A stretch of DNA of 10,234 bases from Candidatus Pacearchaeota archaeon CG11_big_fil_rev_8_21_14_0_20_30_13 (GTDB lineage Archaea; Nanobdellota; Nanobdellia; Pacearchaeales; GW2011-AR1), in the NCBI GenBank assembly GCA_002762735.1, contig PCVV01000015.1, positions 1-10,234 of the forward strand, given 5' to 3'. The translations under genes were made by a program, and so were the position numbers. The notes under the pieces are model-generated. The model had not been told where the DNA came from. It searched no databases and saw nothing but the letters and a program-made list of their open reading frames with translations. Below, in pieces: positions 5,578-10,234 of the stretch (its first letter is position 1; the number at the start of each line of letters is the position of its first letter).

Positions 5578-8440
5578 AAAAATAATAAGCTTTTTGTTTA
5601 TATTTGTCTTGATAGTTGGAAATGTAAATTTTATTAGTCCACAAGAAAAAACAGAAACTTTTGGAGAAAAAATTTTAAGGGGAATTTATTCTATTAATGA
5701 TTTAAAATTTTCTAAAACGGATGGAATTAGACTTAAAGATTATTCTAAAACTCTAGAAATTTATGATACGGGAAGTTCAATGTGGATTTACTTCTTGAGT
5801 AATGGGAAGTTGCCCCCAGAATTAAATTATTTATGGGATATAACTCCTCAATCTGAGACTAATCGCTTGACTTACATCAAAATAAATGAAATTAACAAAA
5901 GAATTTATGAAGCAGATATTACAATAAGAAAAGATGAAAGATATATTTTTGGAAACAATTATTTTTATGCTCCAAAAGGGTCTAGAATAATTTTCAAAAA
6001 TGAAACTTTACAAATTATTGCCCCAGAAAATTCTACTTTTTCTGAACTTCCTTCATTAATTGATCCTAAAGTTTTAACCACGGGAGTTGAAATTAAAGGA
6101 AAAAACATTCTTTTGCCAAATGGATTGAAAATTATTGATGGTCGGGTCAATTACGGGTTGGAAGGATATAAGGTTCTAGAAGGACAAGTAGATTATCAAA
6201 ATATGCTATTGATTGTAAGAAATCCTAGTGAGCAAGTCTTAATTTCTAATGGATTAAATAAAAATCCTGAAGGGAATTATATTCTCCAAGGAGAAAAATT
6301 AAGAATCCAAAGTGTTAAAGGAGGGGTTGTAAATATTAAATTTTTACCTGGAGAAAAAATGATGAACATTGAACAAGAAAGTAATCTACTTATGCAAATT
6401 AAAAATGGAGACGGATTAGAAATAACAAAAGTGAAAAATTCTCTATTTCAAGAAATTCCTTCTATTACCCATTTGTCTTCGCAAAAAGGCTCCAGCCTTA
6501 TAACAAATGGGAATACTGGAACGTTAGTTTACACTAAAGATGATGTTCAACTTTTGAAAGAAGATTTAGAATTTGGCCTTCCAGACAATATTGGAAGAAA
6601 CGAGATTCCCCTAATAATAAAGTCCAATTCTAAAGAAATTGATTTAGAATTAGAAATTGATGAAAAAGAAAAGATGAGAATTGGAAAAGAAGGAGACAAA
6701 TATGGTGCAACATTTAATAAAGACTCCATAGAAAGATTAGACGGGTTTAGTTATCTTGACTTAAAAAAAAATTATGGAGAAGATTGGGACGAGGCTTTGC
6801 TCGAAATCTCCTGGAAAATGAGAAATGGGCAATTAAGTTATAAAACATTAAGAAAATTATACTCTTTTGCACCGGATTCTTCATTTTATGAATCTTCGGT
6901 TTCTGCTTTTGAGAATATTAAAAAGAATGGTTTTTCTGACAAAGAATCTTTAGATTTTATTTCCAAAATGCAGGAAAACTCTCCCTCAAGAGATGAAACT
7001 GTTTTAATGAACAATTTAATACTTTTGAGTACAGCAAAAAATCTTAATGGAAAAAATTTAAAAATGGCTTACTCTGGAATATTTTTCACCTCTGAATTTC
7101 TTTCTAACTCCAAAAATAATGGAGAGATTCTTTCTAGAACGATAAGCGATTTAAATTTAGATTTTTCTGAAATAAAGGATAAAACTAGTCTTGCCAAAAG
7201 CATAGCAAATTCTTTAAACAACTATGAATGTACTTCAGCCTGTTTGAATGAAGGTACTTCAGCCTATTTGATAAACTCCCTTCATGATCTTGAAACTGAA
7301 AAAACTGGAACAGATACAATAAGAGAAACTATAATTCAAAATTTGGATACTAAAAAAAAATATGAATTAATCTCCAGAGGGACTCGTCAACTGTACACCT
7401 CAAGTTTTTTGAAGATTGCAAATTCTCTTCCTGGAAATATTGTCCAAGAAATTGAAAAAGTAGATCCTTCTGGAAAAGATTCACCCTCCTTTGTGCTTAA
7501 TCTTGCTTCAAGAGATTATGCGAATCCGCTAATAAAAGAGAGCCCTTCTTTTTTCTTAGAAAATGCCAAAAAGAGCATTGAGAATTTAGAAAAAGAAAAA
7601 AAAATCTTAAATTTCGATAGGATTAAAATAACTTCCTATTTAACAAGTGAATTTAAAGAATATTTCGATAACCCTTCTTATGACAAAGAAAAAAAAGAAT
7701 TGGAAAATTTCTTGATTGACCAGTATAATCAAAATGATAGGTTAGACGAAGAAAAAGCCCCTTATGGATACCTTTTAAAATTAGACGAAAATCCCATAAA
7801 CCCTTTAGTGAAACAAATTGCCTCGGAATTGCCTTCATTACCCACCATGAGCATTCCAACGGATTGGATTAAAGATAATACCATCTCCATGAAAGAATAT
7901 TTCTATGTCGATGAAGGAACTGATTGGTTTGGACAAACAACAAAAACTTTACAGAGCTCTCCATACAATATGAAGATTCAATCCAAGGATGCTGATACCG
8001 TTGAATTAACAAAACAAATAAACGGAAAAATAATGAGGATAGTTCTAACAACAGATAATTCTGATGTAGACAAAACAATTTCAGGAAATGAATTTGATAT
8101 TATTGCACATAGAAGCCATAGTTATTATCTGGAGGATACGTTTAATACTGGTTCTTCGGCTGGGAAATTATTATACTTGGGAAGTTGTGGAAGCTCTTGT
8201 GAAGTTCCAAGGATTCAAGGAAAATATCCAAATAGTTACATTATAAGTGATAAAGATACTGGGGAGGGAACGGTGAATAATTACGTTTCCTATTACTTAA
8301 TGGAAAAAATTGCTGAAGGGAAAACAAACTGGAATGATTTAAAACCATCTATTGCCGAAGCTTCTGGAATTATCTTTCCGGATGAAGAAGATCAACTTCT
8401 TTCAAGATTCGTCCTTGAAGTTATGAATTCTAAAAAATAA
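5567..8440 (+). CDS. Large secreted protein with C-terminal caspase/CHAT-like (clan CD) peptidase-type domain
   Basis: With GTG 5567 as start, the product has 957 residues. Residues 1-24 form a signal peptide (ESKKIISFLFIFVLIVG). Residues about 30-380 are beta-rich with repeated NG/GK turns. Residues about 395-760 are strongly helical. The C-terminal domain (about 770-957) carries EFDIIAHRSHSYYL, with H848 and H851, then KLLYLGSCGSS, with C874. A strand ending in His followed by a hydrophobic strand ending in a Cys within a small-residue motif is the His-Cys dyad layout of clan CD peptidases (caspase, gingipain and CHAT families; CHAT has an LSAC-type motif). The following TVNNYVSYYLMEKIAEGKTN resembles the helix after the CHAT cysteine. 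The His-Cys gap is only 22 residues, shorter than usual. It has no membrane anchor after the signal peptide, no strong Shine-Dalgarno, and overlaps the pilin-like gene by 11 nt. The frame extends upstream to a TTG at 5459, but only the GTG places the signal peptide at the N-terminus. Catalytic activity is inferred. Confidence 0.75.
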   Translation: MESKKIISFLFIFVLIVGNVNFISPQEKTETFGEKILRGIYSINDLKFSKTDGIRLKDYSKTLEIYDTGSSMWIYFLSNGKLPPELNYLWDITPQSETNRLTYIKINEINKRIYEADITIRKDERYIFGNNYFYAPKGSRIIFKNETLQIIAPENSTFSELPSLIDPKVLTTGVEIKGKNILLPNGLKIIDGRVNYGLEGYKVLEGQVDYQNMLLIVRNPSEQVLISNGLNKNPEGNYILQGEKLRIQSVKGGVVNIKFLPGEKMMNIEQESNLLMQIKNGDGLEITKVKNSLFQEIPSITHLSSQKGSSLITNGNTGTLVYTKDDVQLLKEDLEFGLPDNIGRNEIPLIIKSNSKEIDLELEIDEKEKMRIGKEGDKYGATFNKDSIERLDGFSYLDLKKNYGEDWDEALLEISWKMRNGQLSYKTLRKLYSFAPDSSFYESSVSAFENIKKNGFSDKESLDFISKMQENSPSRDETVLMNNLILLSTAKNLNGKNLKMAYSGIFFTSEFLSNSKNNGEILSRTISDLNLDFSEIKDKTSLAKSIANSLNNYECTSACLNEGTSAYLINSLHDLETEKTGTDTIRETIIQNLDTKKKYELISRGTRQLYTSSFLKIANSLPGNIVQEIEKVDPSGKDSPSFVLNLASRDYANPLIKESPSFFLENAKKSIENLEKEKKILNFDRIKITSYLTSEFKEYFDNPSYDKEKKELENFLIDQYNQNDRLDEEKAPYGYLLKLDENPINPLVKQIASELPSLPTMSIPTDWIKDNTISMKEYFYVDEGTDWFGQTTKTLQSSPYNMKIQSKDADTVELTKQINGKIMRIVLTTDNSDVDKTISGNEFDIIAHRSHSYYLEDTFNTGSSAGKLLYLGSCGSSCEVPRIQGKYPNSYIISDKDTGEGTVNNYVSYYLMEKIAEGKTNWNDLKPSIAEASGIIFPDEEDQLLSRFVLEVMNSKK
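7226..7273 (+). repeat. 24-bp imperfect tandem duplication inside the secreted protein gene
   Basis: Two adjacent 24-bp units (7226-7249 and 7250-7273) match at 20 of 24 positions and share TACTTCAGCC. They encode ECTSACLN and EGTSAYLI, so both cysteines of the first copy are absent from the second. The reading frame is kept. Confidence 0.85.
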
Positions 8441-8442
8441 TC

Positions 8443-8449
8443 TTTTTTT
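8443..8449 (+). terminator. Oligo-T terminator after the secreted-protein gene
   Basis: A run of seven T residues begins 2 nt after the TAA at 8438-8440, before the next promoter. This is consistent with archaeal T-tract termination and separates the 4843-8440 pair from the gene at 8500. Confidence 0.5.
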
Positions 8450-8462
8450 GAATTGTCTGTTA

Positions 8463-8478
8463 AAGAAATATTTAAAAG
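8463..8478 (+). promoter_or_regulatory. BRE/TATA promoter of the sequon-rich surface-protein gene
   Basis: AAGAAATATTTAAAAG is identical over 16 bases to the promoter at 2784-2799, with the TATA octamer (8470) again 30 nt before the ATG (8500). A leaderless transcript and possible co-expression with the gene at 2821 are inferred. Confidence 0.7.
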
Positions 8479-8499
8479 ATACAATCTTCTCAATTAAGA

Positions 8500-9585
8500 A
8501 TGAAACAAACTTTATTCCCCATTTTATTTCTATTCACAATTTTTCTAGGAATGACTATTGTTTCTGCGGTACAGATTGAAATTAACTCAGATTATTCTGC
8601 TGGAGAAAACTTCATCGCAAAAATTTCTGGAAATTTTTATACTCCCCTTTTAAAATCAAATATTTATATTTACAGAGAAGAATCATACACTTCTTTTGAA
8701 CCTTGCTCGTTAGAAACACTTGAAGGAGATTATTATTTTTATTGCTCAATTCCTTTATACAGAGAGCCTGGAAATTATTCAATCCAGATGAAAGGAGTGA
8801 AATATTATTCTGGAGTGTCTTGGAGTGAAGAAAATATTACAAAAGAATTTGTGATTACGAATAAGAAAGCTTTTGCCAAAATTAGCCCTTCAATTTCAGT
8901 CCCTAAAGACTATTATTATAATCTTACTCTTGTAAATTTTGAAACTAAAAGAATTGATGTTGAATATGGATTAGAAGGTACAACAACAAAAATGGTTAGT
9001 CTTAAAGAAGGAGAAACAAAAAATGTAACCCTAAAAACTTTTGGAGGAGATAAATTTGAAAATATTTTGTTCACATACGGAAATGAGACCTATTCATCTC
9101 TTGTATATTCCAAATTAACTGAAATTCCCATAGAAAATCAAACTTTTCCTTTGAATGAAAATAGTGAAGAGATAATTTCTCCAGCTGGGGAAAATTCCCA
9201 AAATGAAACTAAAAGTTTCTGGGAGATTCTTTTTGGAACCCCTGCACCTAAGAACAATTCAACCACTAATGAAACAATAAATAAAATAGAAGAAAATTTA
9301 TCTATCAAAAATGAATCTGTACTTCAAGAAGAAAATACTATTCAAACATGTGAAGAACTTAATTTATTAATTTGTGCTGATACAGAAGAATGCGATGGAA
9401 CTCTTGTCGACGGATTGAATACCCAATGTTGTAAGGGAAATTGCATTGTAAAAAAACCTTCGAGTTCACCTTGGACAACAGTTGGATGGGTTTTAATTGG
9501 AGTCACCGCAATCTTTTTAATTTGGTTTTTTAAGATGAAATTCTCAAAAACACAAATGACTTCTGGGGGATTTTTTAAGAAATAG
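8500..9585 (+). CDS. Type I surface protein: beta-rich ectodomain, glycosylation-rich stalk, Cys-rich knot, C-terminal anchor
   Basis: This 361-residue exported protein matches no named family that I can recognise. A signal peptide covers about residues 1-23 (hydrophobic, ending VSA). Residues 24-205 read as two beta-sandwich-like domains, with C69 and C82 likely paired. Residues about 208-280 form a low-complexity stalk rich in Asn, Glu, Ser and Thr. Around eleven N-x-S/T sequons are spread over residues 92-273, suggesting heavy N-glycosylation. A compact Cys module follows (C284, C292, C298, C310, C311, C315), with the same order as one module of the protein at 2821. A single membrane helix (about 325-344) and a short basic tail end the protein, so the ectodomain faces outside. 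The start is fixed by the signal peptide and by the TATA box 30 nt upstream. The role is unknown; a structural or adhesive envelope component is plausible. Confidence 0.85.
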   Translation: MKQTLFPILFLFTIFLGMTIVSAVQIEINSDYSAGENFIAKISGNFYTPLLKSNIYIYREESYTSFEPCSLETLEGDYYFYCSIPLYREPGNYSIQMKGVKYYSGVSWSEENITKEFVITNKKAFAKISPSISVPKDYYYNLTLVNFETKRIDVEYGLEGTTTKMVSLKEGETKNVTLKTFGGDKFENILFTYGNETYSSLVYSKLTEIPIENQTFPLNENSEEIISPAGENSQNETKSFWEILFGTPAPKNNSTTNETINKIEENLSIKNESVLQEENTIQTCEELNLLICADTEECDGTLVDGLNTQCCKGNCIVKKPSSSPWTTVGWVLIGVTAIFLIWFFKMKFSKTQMTSGGFFKK

Positions 9586-9588
9586 AAA

Positions 9589-9603
9589 TTTTTACTTTTT
9601 TTT
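9589..9603 (+). terminator. T-tract terminator of the plus-strand block, inside the opposing gene
   Basis: T5 (9589-9593) and T8 (9596-9603) lie just after the TAG at 9583-9585. The T8 run is the complement of lysine codons at the 3' end of the convergent minus-strand gene, and the two stop codons are only 6 nt apart. Termination here is inferred from the tract alone. Confidence 0.45.
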
Positions 9604-10086
9604 AAATTTACCCTTTCCTTTCTTAGATTCTTTCTTCTCTTCTTTTATATTCTCAATTACTTTTAACTGTGGAACCTTTTGAGCTTGAGCCTGCATTTGA
9701 ATTTGCATAACTCTCACAAGTTCTTCATATCTATGAAGTCTTCTAGTAATTTCATTTAAAATATCTCCAAATCCAACATTCGTTAAAATGAACTTTTCAG
9801 GCTCCACAATCTCTAGATGAGAAGGCATATATTTGAACATCAAAATTGTAAGAAGCAAAGGGTCTTCAACTTCAATTTCTATCTCTGCAAAGGTTGTGAA
9901 TAAATCCTTTTGATCTTTTGCTAAAACTGGTTCATTTATTTTTTTAGTAACGATCTTAACTCCTTTCTCTTCACTTATTTCTTTTGAAAGAGCCTCTAAA
10001 GTTTGAATTAAATGCTCTTTTGGCCTTCCCATTATCTCTATGATCATGATTGCATTCATTTTGTTTTCTTCAATTTTTCCACTCAT
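9592..10086 (-). CDS. Conserved-looking cytosolic protein of unknown function (164 aa)
   Basis: The product has no signal peptide or membrane helix and no cysteines. Residues 10-90 alternate strands and helices: MNAIMIIEIMGRPKEHL (10-26), a helix with LEALSKEISEEKG (30-42), VKIVTKKI, then DLFTTFAEIEIEVEDP (61-76). This order suggests a small alpha/beta, possibly ferredoxin-like, fold. I believe similar proteins with an IMGRPKEHL-type motif occur in other DPANN archaea, but know no function. Residues 107-137 form an amphipathic helix ending in a Gln/Ala-rich run (QIQMQAQAQK), and the last 20 residues are almost all Lys, Glu and Gly, a charged tail that could touch nucleic acid or the membrane surface. 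The ATG at 10086 has a weak AGGA upstream and overlaps the preceding gene by 17 nt. The second Met (10059) would start 10 nt after that gene's stop and is a real alternative. Confidence 0.8.
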   Translation of the reverse strand: MSGKIEENKMNAIMIIEIMGRPKEHLIQTLEALSKEISEEKGVKIVTKKINEPVLAKDQKDLFTTFAEIEIEVEDPLLLTILMFKYMPSHLEIVEPEKFILTNVGFGDILNEITRRLHRYEELVRVMQIQMQAQAQKVPQLKVIENIKEEKKESKKGKGKFKKK

Positions 10087-10234
10087 TTTTTCTTTTCCTA
10101 AATTTTAGAAGATATAATCCTAAAAGGAGCACACAAAATACAAAAAATAAGTATTTTGAATAATCTTTACCTTCTTCATTTTGAACCGAATTTGAACTTT
10201 TTATATCTTTTGGGTTAAGATTTATTGGAATTGA
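10070..10234 (-). CDS. C-terminal end of a membrane-anchored protein (partial; start outside window)
   Basis: Read on the minus strand from base 10234, the frame is open for 54 codons to TGA at 10072-10070. A polar, Asn/Ser/Lys-rich linker (about 28 residues, including SSNSVQNEEGKDYSK) leads into one hydrophobic helix, YLFFVFCVLLLGLYLL, and then a short strongly basic tail, KFRKRKNEWKN. The positive tail after the helix indicates a cytoplasmic C-terminus and an ectodomain outside, the same topology as the surface proteins at 2821 and 8500. The product cannot be named from this fragment. Its last codons overlap the start of the 164-aa gene by 17 nt in another frame, so the two are probably one transcript with coupled translation. 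Confidence 0.7.
   Translation of the reverse strand, partial: SIPINLNPKDIKSSNSVQNEEGKDYSKYLFFVFCVLLLGLYLLKFRKRKNEWKN

Noticed and set aside
7653..8078. Minus-strand open frames inside the secreted-protein gene
   Set aside because: They are short, have no start-region signals and run opposite to a long gene with signal peptide and domain motifs.
10087..10107. A single fused protein joining the membrane helix at 10100-10150 to the 164-aa protein
   Set aside because: A frame check shows the two are in different frames: TAA at 10107-10105 stops the 164-aa frame upstream, and the membrane protein ends at TGA 10072-10070.

Overview
The window is AT-rich archaeal DNA. It carries a PCNA sliding clamp, an archaeo-eukaryotic primase, archaeal BRE/TATA promoters placed for leaderless mRNAs, and a run of signal-peptide-bearing surface proteins. 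The single-chain primase (catalytic PriS part joined to a PriL-C-terminal-like part), the low GC and the style of the Cys-rich surface proteins point to a DPANN archaeon, most likely of the Woesearchaeota/Pacearchaeota type. The lineage is an inference; there is no rRNA or tRNA gene here to confirm it.

Layout. (1) Bases 1-714, minus strand: PCNA, lacking only its last few residues at the window edge. (2) 715-906: a divergent promoter region. (3) 907-1155: a small one-TM protein of unknown function, the only gene with a clear leader and a strong Shine-Dalgarno sequence. (4) 1220-2740: the fused primase, with two zinc-ribbon-like CxxC sets and no cysteines in its PriL-like part. (5) 2821-4797: a large surface protein with a signal peptide, a possible alpha-toroid domain, four six-Cys modules, a membrane anchor and a Pro/Arg-rich cytoplasmic tail. 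(6) 4843-5577 and 5567-8440: an overlapping pair encoding a pilin-like protein and a 957-aa secreted protein whose C-terminal domain looks like a caspase/CHAT-type (clan CD) peptidase. (7) 8500-9585: a second type I surface protein with a sequon-rich stalk and a Cys module related to one in item 5. (8) 9592-10086 and 10070-10234, minus strand: a conserved-looking 164-aa cytosolic protein and the C-terminal end of another membrane-anchored protein, overlapping by 17 nt.

How it fits together. The left third is a replication neighbourhood (clamp plus primase). The rest is a cell-envelope block of exported proteins that share promoter sequence and a Cys-rich module. I infer, but cannot show, that the exported proteins act at the same surface. 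The most interesting part is the pilin-like/caspase-like pair at 4843-8440.

Expression. Five starts (714 minus; 1220, 2821, 4843 and 8500 plus) have a TATA-like octamer beginning exactly 30 nt before the ATG, which predicts leaderless transcripts. No CRISPR array, tRNA, rRNA, insertion sequence or replication origin was seen. No gene-free stretch exceeds 300 bases; the longest is 715-906.
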